A stretch of 64,000 bases of DNA from Lota lota (lineage: Eukaryota; Chordata; Actinopteri; Gadiformes; Lotidae), in assembly GCA_026745465.1 (NCBI GenBank), contig JACYXH010000772.1, positions 7,192,385 to 7,256,384 of the forward strand, written 5' to 3'. Shown here piece after piece: positions 44,306 through 55,557 of the stretch. Each line of letters opens with the position of its first letter. The first letter of the stretch is position 1. A program made the translations under genes and the position numbers. The notes below the pieces were generated by a model. It was not told the DNA's origin, did not search any database, and saw only the letters and a program-made list of their open reading frames with translations.

Positions 44306-44755
44306 GTTTGTTTTTGGTAGAGTAGTGTCTCAGCCGGATCCCACAGGTGGGGCAGGATTCTACCACTAGACCAAACTTTTCAGCAACACCCACGACACAT
44401 AATGTAGCTGGGCACAAATGTGGCTGGTCTCATTTTATCGTTTCATGGCCAGATAACATTTCATTGTTCATTTATGGAGTAAAGTTTATATGCAGTTTCA
44501 CAACCTGTCCGAGGTGAGAATGTCTGCTTTACTTTTAATTCATTTTCTATATTTTTTCTTTTTTTTTTTCTTCTTGCTGTAGGTTTTTTTTCCTTTTTTT
44601 TGCACTGCTGGCTTGGAACAAACCGTGGTGTGCACCTGCAGTTGGAGGCCAGGGGAGGGCGCCACCGTATGCTCTCCTGGCCCAATCGTTCATGTGCTGG
44701 TTTCTAAGATCTGCAATAATTTACTGCATCAGGTTCATGTTTTTACCTGAACATA

Positions 44756-44761
44756 AATAAA
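44756..44761 (+). terminator. trip12: trip12 distal poly(A) signal
   Basis: The stretch acataAATAAAg is followed within 40 bases by T-rich sequence. It is the most distal canonical signal before intergenic DNA. Confidence 0.55.
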
Positions 44762-44789
44762 GTAACTGTTTGACTCAAGTTTTTGCAGT

Positions 44790-46048
44790 GTTTTTATTTA
44801 TCCATTCATACTTTGCAGCACAAATGTCATTCCTGGTACTACTGCTTCGGTTCAGTGGTTTTCTGCATTCATTCACCTTCAGCCTTGAAGGTGGTCCGAA
44901 GCCGACGTGAGTTTAAAGACCCATCTGTTTTTCTTTCCCTCGTTGTTTTGTTTCTTGGCAAAGACGCAGTAGTATATAATTTTACTATTCCTTATCACAT
45001 ACGCTGTAACTCACTGGAGTCTATAGTTTTTGCATTTTAATGTTTTGGTTTGACTTTCAAAAACGAGTCTTATCTACCAATAAATTCGAGATGGCTCAAT
45101 GAATATATATCAACTTTAATTGTATGTATTATGTTTTTAGGGGCAACAGTATTTACAGCCTCCAATTTTTTAAAACCACCTCGACCGCATTCGTTCCCAG
45201 GTAACGCTGCTATATCTGCTGCTGCAGTACGTCTCTTTATAGGATATCCTGAGGGTGAAGGTGGCAGATTTACTGATCTGCAGCAAGGCTTCATTATGGA
45301 AATAGGAAACTTAGGGCCAAAGAATGTACGACTGACGTCTCATTAAGAGTCAGTCTTTATTGATCATACCAGCCCGCTGTGATGGCATGCAGTCTAATTG
45401 AGGTATGCTCCTACTTACATAGATTAAAGCCATGACTCACCCGTCCTTGAGAAAGAGCGCGCCTTCCGGGACCTCGTTAAAACTTACCTCAATCTAAAAT
45501 ATTGATATGTGCAATATTTCAACTGTGTTCTCACCCATGTGCAGGTTGCCTTCATGTTAATTGTATCTGTGTGAGAGATTCGTAAAGATCGTGATCGTTT
45601 TAGGCCGTCTGCCATTAAACAAGGTGAACTGAACATTTTCTGTAATAAGTGTGCAAGGGTTTAGGCAACACTTGGAGGAAGATTGATCAAACTTGCATTA
45701 CCCTTGGCAAAAGCTTAATCACAATGAATGCGCTCTTTTCAATATTTTTTTTCCATTTGAATGTAATTAATTTGTCTCCAAATGTTACATATGTGTACAT
45801 TTTACCTCATCTTCTACCGTGTCTGACATAAACAACACAGACAATCTTACAACAAAAGCATTACTCTCACTATGACTTTGAAATCTCACTTCCCAAACCC
45901 TAAGTCCCCAGAAATAGTTTGTTAATGGGCTCCATGGATGTGGATGCTGCTTAAACAGTTGGTTTGCAGGCATCCCTCTCTGCTGGCTAAGGACCAAGAA
46001 GTCACTCACATCCACCTTGTATCCAAGGGGATGTATGCGTCCTCTCTG

Positions 46049-46136
<88 letters not shown>

Positions 46137-46560
46137 TTCCTCTCTCAGGTCTCACTCTTTACTAAACCTCCTGAAATGACTCATGGAGTATACTAAAACA
46201 TGTCATGTTCACCTGGCTAAGCTTAGAGTAACCTTTAGCTTGTAGCGCTCCATCACCACAGTGCTGCTATGTAGCAAATGGCAGCACTGCTTGTTATCAG
46301 GGCTAAGATGTAAGACAACGCTGGCAGGGATCTCTGTGCTCCTGCCTGCCCTCCTGTCTGGGCTGCTGCCAGCTCTCTCTTTTTCTCTCACTCTCTCTCT
46401 CTCATCCTTTCTCCTCGGTCGCCCATTTCCTCGGAGAGGTTATGGATGATGAGATTTCAAATGAGCTTCCTAGTGGTGTGTGTGCATGCGTGCACACCTA
46501 CATGTGTGCTTGTGTAGGTGAAGAAGAATTATGATTAATTGGAATCAAGCAGTGAGAGAG
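44790..46560. other. trip12-dner intergenic region
   Basis: About 1.8 kb with no recognisable gene. It holds a (TC)n tract (46052-46132). Small open frames, such as a 98-codon one at 45050-45346, have no recognisable content. Confidence 0.6.
46052..46132. repeat. (TC)n microsatellite
   Basis: About 40 TC units upstream of dner. Confidence 0.97.
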
Positions 46561-46696
46561 AGAGGGAGAGTGTAGAGAAAGACAGTTAAGACAAGAAAGG
46601 GAGAAAAACTGAGGGGTGGGAGATTGAGAGGATGGATGTCATCCCTCGTCGTCACTGTGACTCATAGAACCCCCCCCCCCCCCAGCCCAACCTCCT

Positions 46697-46699
<3 letters not shown>

Positions 46700-46766
<67 letters not shown>

Positions 46767-46768
46767 AC
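46700..46768. repeat. (TC)n tract in the dner 5' flank
   Basis: Polypyrimidine TC repeat with one late TG interruption, about 350-400 bases upstream of the dner start codon. Confidence 0.95.
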
Positions 46769-46835
46769 TCAGTATCGGCGCACGCAGCCCCGGTTTAGTA
46801 TACCCACTGTCTGCCTCTCTCCTCCTCTCTCCCCT

Positions 46836-46838
<3 letters not shown>

Positions 46839-46880
<42 letters not shown>

Positions 46881-46889
46881 CTCTCTCTC
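46839..46889. repeat. (TC)n tract in the dner 5' flank, second
   Basis: TC repeat with one CG interruption, followed by a short CA repeat, about 220 bases upstream of the start codon. Confidence 0.95.
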
Positions 46890-47109
46890 ACACACACACA
46901 CATACACACACATCCACTCGGAGTTCTCTCTCACACACAGACGCTCCCTCTCCTTCTGCTGGTCACAAGCCCTCCAGCCAGCCAGAGAACACACAGCAGA
47001 GACTCCAGAGATAACTCCCGATAACACGCCAGCAATAGACCGCAGAACCAGAGACAGAGATCATCAATAAGATACAGCCAAGGAGTGCATCGGATCGGCC
47101 ACGAGGAAG

Positions 47110-47412
47110 ATGAGGATGAGGATGAGGATGGGTCCGGCGTCTCCCCTGGCGTCCCCCTCACTGCTATTGCTCCTGGTGTTTCACAACGCCGCGGTCGGAG
47201 GGGCCATGCCCTCCGCCTTCCAGCTGGCCCCCGACACCCCGGCGCCGGCAGAGCCCACCCCCACGCAGGCCACCCCACGCCTGGACCCCTGCGAGGGCCG
47301 GCCCTGCCTCAGCGGGGGCTTCTGCCTGGCGCTGCACACGGAGGGCCGGCCGGAGGGGACCTGGGAGTACAGCTGCACCTGCACACCCGACTTCACCGGA
47401 CGCAACTGTGAG
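47110..47412 (+). CDS. dner: dner, delta/notch-like EGF repeat-containing protein, coding exon 1 (5' part)
   Basis: DNER is a single-pass neuronal membrane protein with ten EGF repeats that acts as a non-canonical Notch ligand, notably in Purkinje cells and glia. This exon encodes 101 residues and ends in phase 0 at GAG|gtgagg. It holds a hydrophobic signal sequence (SLLLLLVFHNAAVGGA), a Pro/Thr-rich spacer, and EGF repeat 1 at residues 59-101 (DPCEGRPC, GGFC, YSCTC, DFTGRNCE) with all six cysteines. Human exon 1 ends at the same place, after the first EGF. Four in-frame ATGs (47110, 47116, 47122, 47128) lie in a GATGAG repeat. The last, with A at -3 and G at +4, has the best context and gives MGPASPLASPSLLLLL, so it is the likeliest start. 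Adjacency to trip12 supports the call. Later exons lie beyond the window. Confidence 0.9.
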
Positions 47413-47464
47413 GTGAGGAGACGGAGCGTTTTGTTGCTGTTGCGCCTTTATGAAGTAAAGTGAC

Positions 47465-47466
<2 letters not shown>

Positions 47467-47503
<37 letters not shown>
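47467..47503. repeat. (TG)n microsatellite
   Basis: About 18 TG units shortly after the dner exon 1 donor. Confidence 0.95.
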
Positions 47504-47505
<2 letters not shown>

Positions 47506-48344
47506 CTGCAACAGTGAAATGGTTTGACTTGCTTGCTTGAAGATGTGTGTATGTGCGTGCGTACGTGTGTGTGTCTGTGCTAGCAATTGTGTGTGTGAGT
47601 AAGAGTGCTCATGCATACATTGAAGTTTTCTGCGACCGCATTCCTCTGTTGCAGACCTGACTGTATTCAGGTGTAAGGATAAATGTGTTCACAGTTTTTG
47701 ATGCTGATCTATGTCTTTGTAAACATTTGTGGGTGTGTAGGGGATTTTTATCCTCCCTGTTTGTCGGTGGTTTTTAATGCCAGGAAGGCAGCTGTTATTG
47801 AGGCAGGGAGAGTAGTACTGCGTTGCTGTGGCAACAGGAGCAAGGAGCTGCAGCAGAGCACGCAAGTGAAAGCAGTGTGTGCCCTTCTCACTGTGAGTGT
47901 GTGTGTGTGTGTGTGTGTAGTATGCGCAATAATAATATTCTAACAGTATGAGTGTGAATGAAAAACATCCTGTTTATTTGGTTTTGTTTCTCGGCAGTTT
48001 GTGTGTGTGTGTGTGTGTTTGTGTGTTTGGTGGTTTGTGCAATGGGATCACTGTTAACCTAGAAACTGTATCAACTGAGGAAAAAGACAAAACACAACCA
48101 CACACACACACACAGCCACCTTTTCCAGCATGTGTGCTGTGTTGGGTGATGAAGCCCCTGATTCGTGTGGGTGAACGGGTTCATGCGTTAGAAGCCAGAA
48201 GGACAAACTGTGGTGCCATGACGTCACAGCTCATCAGGAGGGATAGACAAGGTGACTGAAGGAACAGGAGGAGGAGGAACTGCCAACAGGTGGCAGCCAT
48301 CGCTCCGGGCATGTACCCTAGTGAGAGTACCTGTGCTTTCCTCA

Positions 48345-48347
<3 letters not shown>

Positions 48348-48426
<79 letters not shown>

Positions 48427-48433
48427 GTGTGCA
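48348..48433. repeat. (TG)n microsatellite
   Basis: About 36 pure TG units followed by a slightly interrupted extension; imperfect TG repeats continue to about 48,550. Confidence 0.97.
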
Positions 48434-49094
48434 GAGAGCGAGAGAGAGGGACAGTGCATGTATTTGTGTATCGGGTGTGTGTCAGGTTTATGTGTGTGAG
48501 TGTGTGTGCGCGTGTGTGTGAGTGTGTGTGTAGTGTGTGTACTTGTGTGTCTGGAGAGAGGAACAACTTCATGGATCATTCAGCCAGGGACCCTGGTACC
48601 GGGCTCCTTTGCTGTCCTGGTTTTCTATCTCTCAGGATAGTAGAAAGAGGACAGCAGCAGTCTGCCGCTGTTCCGGATGGTTCTCCTGCTCCTCTGCTCC
48701 TCCACACAGACAGCACATTCACACAGCAATCATCCTCTACTTATTTATTATTTCATTCTTTGTTCGACTTCAGTGAGAGAGATAGACAGACTCTCGGAGG
48801 ATGCCAGCCGTCGGCTCCGCTCCCATTTTTTCCTTCCTTCGTCTTGTCCTCCTCTCATTTAGTCCTTCTCTCCGGTGGGTTAGAGCACATGATCTCTTCA
48901 CCAGCAGCTGAAGCATTTTCCAACCTGTTAGCCCCCCCCACCCTCCCCCAAAACGTATGGTTAGTTATTTCTCCATTGAAACATTAAAGCAGTGCTGTGG
49001 AGATTTAGTGTATGATCAATTATCTGTCTGGGTTTGTCATACTGAATGGTCTCTGCTTGTGCCTATTGCTAACACTAACAAGGAATAGAGAAAC

Positions 49095-49096
<2 letters not shown>

Positions 49097-49155
<59 letters not shown>
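49097..49155. repeat. (GA)n microsatellite
   Basis: About 29 GA units in dner intron 1. Confidence 0.97.
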
Positions 49156-49156
<1 letters not shown>

Positions 49157-49289
49157 AGTTAAGGGTTGGGGTGGAAGGATAATAGGAGGGGAGAAGGGGT
49201 GGGGTGGGGTGGTGTAGAGGGAATTACAGAGAGAGCACCGGATCACTGCAGGATAGAGACAGGGTGGGGTTAAAGTAGAGAGACATTAG

Positions 49290-49299
<10 letters not shown>

Positions 49300-49354
<55 letters not shown>

Positions 49355-49398
49355 GGCGGGCGGGCGGGTGAGCGAGTGAGCGAGCGAGCGAGCGAGCG

Positions 49399-49482
<84 letters not shown>
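49300..49482. repeat. Composite (GA)n-(GCGG)n-(GAGC)n-(GA)n repeat
   Basis: GA units (49300-49352) pass into four GCGG units, then a GAGC tetranucleotide array with GTGA variants (49369-49402), then GA again to 49482. All units are purine-rich on the plus strand apart from the C of each tetranucleotide. Confidence 0.95.
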
Positions 49483-49483
<1 letters not shown>

Positions 49484-49957
49484 AGGGCTGGCAAGACCAA
49501 ACCAGACAAACGATTGGTTTCACACTGAGAATAAAAATGTAGCTGCCTGTGTACTGGGAACACGAGTAGAGAATTAAACCCTGTTATGTCTCACATCTCT
49601 TCTATCTTGTTTTCTACATTCTGTGTTAGACCTAGTTAGGAGCTGCGGTTCTGGTGACCTGAATAGAAAGATCTAGTTTCAATCATGTACAGCGTTCCAG
49701 TGAATGGAGCTTTCTGGAAGGAAACCTGGAGGTTAGCTCTTGCTAGAGTTGATCATTGCTATGAATCATTATGGAGCCCAACCTGTCTCTCCTTTAAGCT
49801 ATGAGTCTTTATGGAGCACCACTTGTCTCTCCTTTACGCCAACTCAAAGCTCGTCACAGCGAATGCATCCCTTTTACCCCGCATTCACATGCCAATAGTG
49901 GTGTGAACTGTGTCTTGCACACTTCCCACTCTGCCTTGAGCCTCCACTCATCTGGAG

Positions 49958-50090
49958 CATTTAGGGTTGGCTTGCTGAAGGACACCTAAACATGTCCTCT
50001 GTTGCCAAGAGGAGCCCAGGGATGGAGGAAACCAGTGACCTTCTAGTGGTCAGATGACCTGTTCACCGTCTCAGCTACAAACACAAGCCC
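49958..50090 (+). repeat. SINE-like interspersed repeat, 3' fragment
   Basis: The stretch catttagggttggcttgctg, gaaggacacctaaacatg, gggatggaggaaaccagtg and accttctagtggtcagatg resembles the 3' part of copy 1 at 2313 (cttgctcaaagctacc, gaatcgaacagtg). It is a diverged fragment. Confidence 0.45.
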
Positions 50091-50654
50091 ATAGCAATCC
50101 AGCCTTCTTGTGTGGTGCAGGCTAGCAAATCTAGTGGCCAGCAGCCTCCACCAGAGGACCGCAGCCCAGGAAGATGTTATTGGATGCCTCTGGCGTTGTG
50201 CTTGATTAGGGATGAGAGTAATCGTCTTATCAGCCACGTTGACACAGCCTCATGGCCGCTACATTATTTATGTATGTCTTCCGGGAGAGTTCATCCCGCT
50301 GTTTTGCACTTTGCTTCTAATGGAGCAGAAAAGATGCACGTCTATAAGGTGCGCTGCAGATACTCATTTAGTCAGGACGGGCCTTCCATTCTCTGTTTGA
50401 TCCAAACTCCCCCTGGCAATTCATTCAATTTCAAAAGTGTCGTTTTTTAAGTAGTCCCCCCCCTGAACCCCCCCCCCCCCCCCATTTACTTGGTGCCTTT
50501 CTCACAAAGTAAATGTTGTTTCTCTTGATGTCTTTTGTTCAAGGCTAGTAATTGTGAGGCAGCGTTGTTGTGCTGATGCGTCGTGTGGCTGTCGCCCTTT
50601 GCCTCCTCTGTCCTGGTTGATGCTCCATACTGCTTCTGCTGCGTACTGATCTGC

Positions 50655-50689
50655 CCCCCCCCCCCCCCCCCCCCCCCCCTCCCCCAGCC
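50655..50689. repeat. poly-C tract
   Basis: A run of about 34 C with one T near its end, in dner intron 1. Confidence 0.9.
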
Positions 50690-53600
50690 TCATCCAATCA
50701 GCCGGAGCTCGAAGCTCATCATCAGCCTTTGGTCTCACCAGTGCTTTGATATCCCATCTTGTTAGTCAGCAGAGAGAGAGAGACACAGGCCACCAGGGAT
50801 ATGATTCGATATTTATTCAAACAAAGTATATATCTATATATGTATCGCCGCACACTCTCTTCCCTTCTCATTGCACAGGGTCCCCTCTTATCACATGTTC
50901 ACCAAAGCAGCATCTGTCTGGAACTGCGGGATATGAACGATGATATTTGATGAGGTGCTTTATAGTTATGTATTTGTAATGTATATGCACACAAATGTAA
51001 AAATTGTTTGCATATTTTATTTGTATACATCATACATTTTTTGGTAACATTTTCCCCATGATCAACAGTAGTAATCTGAATCTGAAATCTAATTTGCTTT
51101 TATTTGTAGCAATAATCATCAGGACTAGGCAGTATTCCTCAAGACGAGTTTTTGTTCTGGATGAAGTTGTTGCTTGCATTTCATCAACAGTATGGAAACT
51201 GTAGAGAAACCTTTGGAGCGTAGCAGCAGAGTCTTATCATTAAAAGCAATGCTCTAGTTAGCAGTTACGCCTCATATCCGAGCATGGGTAACCACAGACT
51301 CTGGTGGTAGGCTGTTAATAACAGTACAACTATTACTGGCTTCCAGCTGACATCGCCATTCAACCACAGGTGTTGGAATAGCTGGAACACAGGGGGGCTC
51401 ATATTCACAGACAGAGTTATCTAGTGTACCCATAGCATCTAAATGCTTTTCGGTGGAGTGCATGCTACCCAGGTGAAAAGATGTCCTCAAAGCTTTCAAG
51501 TGTCTTTTGATGCGGCACTGCCGGTCAGCATAAGATCCCCTTTGAGAGGTTATCAGTAACGCATCACTTCTACTCACACTCAAGTCCTCAGAAGTGATGA
51601 TGCGGCGCCCTATCGCCTTTGAACAGGTGGGCCAGGGGCCAATCACTTTGCTAATTTCCATATCAAATATCACCTGGCCTTTTGATCCACCTGTAGTGGA
51701 TGTGATACGGAGTGGCCAGTGGATGGACATGCATATGGATGGGATTCAAACCCATACCTCTCCTCCTCCCTTCCACCTTTCAACTGGGGTTCTCTGTTCA
51801 AGCTCTGCTAGTGGAGAAATCAAAGATTCTTTATGATGCATGTTCCTCATAATCAAAAGGATCTGGATCAGTATTACTGAAATACATAAACCTGTTGTGG
51901 ATGTTAACTCACAAAGGCTAAGGGAAGTTGGGAAGGGAGTAAAGACAAAGGGAAGGAGGGTAGAATGGAAGGGAGGAAGGAAGGAAAGAAGACGATTTCC
52001 AAATAGACAGAGACACACAGGATAGGCCTACAGCCTAGTTTCCTCTTACATCTCTGTGACAGCTATGTGAGGTTAAATCCTGGTGGGACATTTGATTGAC
52101 ATTGCTTAGTATAGCAGATCCGTCTAGAAATACAACAGAACATTCTGCTTGCCTTCATTTCTGTTGACGGGTAAAAATCTGTACAGCTTTAAATACATGT
52201 ATTATGCGTATTCCCCACTCTGGGTTTTGACTTCCTTTAACAATCTTTAAAGTGTCTGCTTGCCACTGCTCAACTCACATGTAGTTATCTTTAAAATAGC
52301 GCTTCTACTTCATGGACTCTTTTATCTCTGTCAGTCTGTCAGCCTCACTCTGACTTAGAGATCTCTTTGTCCTGAATGCAAAGAAAAAGGCCATGGCGTT
52401 TCCCCAATGGGTTTGGGTTTGGTTTTGGGTCCCGCCCCCACCCCACCACCCCCCCCGCCCCCGGCTGTCTGTCTGCATTGGTAGCTATTTATAACTTGTT
52501 CTAACGGAGCGGTGCTTTTGCGTCACTCTACTGGGCCATAATGGGAAAAAGGGACGTTGCAGTTTTGTCTCGGCGGTAATTTACCTCCTTAACCGTTCCT
52601 CCTGTGTGTCACTGTGAGTGTTCTTCCAATGGTCCTCCAATGAGTCATCTTGTTGTCACCTCGACACAACGTGGTCTAATAGGGTTACTGGGCTGGCCTG
52701 AAAAGGAAAGGCATGTGTGTTGATGCTGATCAGAACATGACGTTTCGTGACAGTATATGAATGGCGTGTTGTTAACATTATATTCTAGACTTCAACAAGT
52801 CGCAGCTGGTAACGTGTAGAAGTCCTAGTGTTGTTCTATAGCGCCCTTCCTGAATGATGCCCTCCATTTTGCGCCATCATCTCATCACACTTTTCTTCCA
52901 ATAGACACAGCCGTTAGACACACTCAAACACAACTAAATAAATAAACAAACAAATAGAGCCAACAACCCACACAGCACCACCTACGCCTGTCACTTAACG
53001 TGATGTGAGTGGTATTTGATGAATACACTTGGGAGAAGGCTAGCGTGCTGTGTTGTGTGTATTTTGGTATGTCGCACATATCCTCTGCTACTCTGGAACA
53101 AAAGATAATTCAATAAAAATACCCACACGGGTCGATTCAGATGAGAGAGGGTAGAGGCGCAGTCAGCCTTTAGGCATTAGCCACAGAGATGATCCCGTAT
53201 TAACCAGCAGGCCTGTCTGTAGGTTGATAGGGAAAGACAAACTGTGGAACGTTCTTTGGCAGTGTGCCGGGAATTGCCCTGAAAATGTTCTCGTAAAGAA
53301 AATGACTAAGGGGTCTTTGAGATACTGCCTGTTGTTTTGGTTGAAATATTTTAATCAACCGGCCAATGTAGTATGGAAATTGAAAAAACATACTGAAGGA
53401 TCGAGTAGTTTGCTAAAAGTTTCGGGAAGCGAATCAAGATGGACAACACATGCTTAGAATATCAAACACACTATCAAAGTAATATAATCAATAGTAATAA
53501 GTGCTCATAGCACTTTACTGCTGTAGAGAAGGACTTAAAGGATTCTGGTTGGAGTTAAAAATAAATCTTGCATATTTAGTGTTTAACTTGTAACTGTTCA

Positions 53601-53708
53601 TAAAGATAGTTTACAGTAATTCCCAGTTGTTCCCAGTAATTTTCTCCATTTAACTTTCAGCAAGCATGGATGAGCAAACTTTGCATACTAAGTGACCAAA
53701 CTGTTTGA

Positions 53709-54450
53709 CAGGGGCGTTTCTAGGATGTGGGACCATTCAGGGCTCAGCCCGGCCCTCTGTAGGGGGGTTGTGGGGGCCGGGGTCCTCCCCCGGAACATTG
53801 TTTTGATAAACAAGCTCTAGTTTGATGCTTTTATATGCACTCAGGCACCTTATTTACATTCAAGGTATATTTCTTTATCATTGAAAAATGGAAATGTGTA
53901 CCCCAAAAACTGCTGTCTTCTTTCCAGAGATTAATTATGAATTGTGAAGGTAAAAATATTCATAGTTCTTAATAATTAGAAGTAGTATTGAGTAGAATAC
54001 ATAATACTTCACAACTATAATAATTAATAATTAATATTAATTATTTTCAGATACAGTTCATGCAGTGTAATGCAATGACAAGCCATGTAACCGGTTCACT
54101 CTCTCTCTCTCTATTCGTCTCTCTCGCACTCACACAAAATGCAGAGTAGTGTGAGGTAGCTGCTTGAATGACACGCAGAGGACCCAAAACATACTTGCGT
54201 TTTTGATCAACGTTATCCTGTTATTTTCTAGGGCTTTATTGCACGATTGGAATGACAGATGAACAGATCCAGAAGAATGATACAAACAAACAATAATAAT
54301 ATTTTTTCATTATTCTTATTTATAAAAAACTGAAAAAACTATTGTTATTGTTAAAACAAATATATCTATATTTATTTTTAGATCCTCTGCTATTCATAAA
54401 ACATTCAGGGCTTGAGGCTCGGACGCCCAGGCTTCACGACACCGCTACTG
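53709..54450. mobile_element. Possible hAT-like non-autonomous element in dner intron 1
   Basis: The left end caggggcgtttctaggatg, followed by ggctcagcccggcc and a CCCCCGG-rich stretch, is a pattern I associate with fish hAT-type elements. The right end ggcttgaggctcggacgcc and cacgacaccgctactg gives a weak inverted match. The body is AT-rich with short tandem motifs. No target duplication is clear. Confidence 0.4.
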
Positions 54451-55453
54451 TCTTACAAAGACAACCTCACTTAAGAATATATATTTTTTTATCTATTCTT
54501 ATTTGATTGTAAAGCAAAAACAAAACACAAAACCCCTGAATAATAAAATTAAAAAAACGCACCTCATCTATTGTAAACCACCTCCTAACCCCAACTGTGA
54601 ACACTATTAGCTTATTTCTTTCCACATAGCTCATGGGTGGGGGCACGGAGAGGTGGTGTTTTTAGCTGGTCTACAGAGCATTTTGTTGAGCTTCACCTCT
54701 CAGTGCTTTAACACTGATTTATCTCCACCTGATCTCTCTTTTGCTTTGGTCAAAAGAAGTAAGAAATCAAAATCACTTTTTTGGGTTGATGTTAAAGCAA
54801 TTTACCGTGTGTATGAAAATAAATATATCCGAGAATGAAGTACTGAAGCTTTAGCTTAAAAAAAAACACCAAACAACTATCAGTTGGGACACATTTAGAA
54901 AAACTGGAGGACCACTACAGTCTCCAATACATGATGAGATTGTTTACGACATGGTGGCCATGAAACAAATAGAGAACCAACCCAGCGGAACTGCCAACCT
55001 GCCAAGGTATCTCCGCCAGTAGCTTAAAACAGAAACGGGTATCAGGCGTACTTTTCCATTATGGTGGGCCTTTCTTTTTGTGCCTTTCTCACCTTGCTGT
55101 CACGCCTCCCTCGAGGCGTTTCTATATTTTTGAGAAAATTACAGTTTTCCGTTTGAAAATAGCAAGTAGTCAGAGGGAGTGGGGACACATATCTGTTGTC
55201 AACGGTTAGCAGAAGACCAGGATTTCAAACCAATGGCCTCATTCACGTCCTTCACTCATATATAGTGATAAACCCATGACGAGCACATGGTAAATAACAG
55301 GTAGAGACTAATGCTAAACACAGCACTGCTATTTTAAGATGCGTGGTTTGTTTCTAGTTTTTTGTATTTCTTTCCATTTCTAAAATAGCTTCTCTTTAGA
55401 TAGTGTTTCTTGAGAGATTGAGAGCATTGCATGCATAACATTTGCTCATTAAA

Positions 55454-55557
55454 CACACACACACAAACAAACACACAAACACACACACACACACGCATGC
55501 ACAGAGACACACACACACATACACACACACACTAACCACCACCACCACCACCATTGG
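55454..55557. repeat. Imperfect (CA)n followed by (CAC)n
   Basis: CA repeats with several AAACAA interruptions run into about seven CAC units ending in ccaccaccaccatt. Confidence 0.85.

Larger units (their letters stand above)
43468..44780 (+). other. trip12: trip12 3' UTR
   Basis: The stretch follows the stop codon and has three canonical AATAAA signals at 43674-43679, 44300-44305 and 44756-44761. The last is followed by a T/GT-rich stretch (gtttgactcaagtttttg, cagtgtttttat), as expected for a main cleavage site near 44,775-44,790. Homopolymer C and T runs are frequent. No open frame of interest. Confidence 0.7.
46561..47109 (+). promoter_or_regulatory. dner: dner promoter / 5' UTR region with two (TC)n tracts
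   Basis: Immediately upstream of the dner start, this region has a GAGA-rich stretch (46555-46610), a poly-C run (46671-46683), TC tracts at 46700-46768 and 46839-46889, and a CA stretch, before a GC-richer 5' UTR with AGAGACTCCAGAG. No TATA box is evident. The exact transcription start cannot be read from the sequence. Confidence 0.5.

Noticed and set aside
46624-47070. 148-codon frame upstream of dner rich in SLSLSL
   Set aside because: It is produced by the TC tracts of the dner 5' flank, has no domain, and is out of the dner frame.
47164-47616. 150-codon minus-strand frame opposite dner exon 1
   Set aside because: Antisense shadow combined with a TG repeat; no domain.
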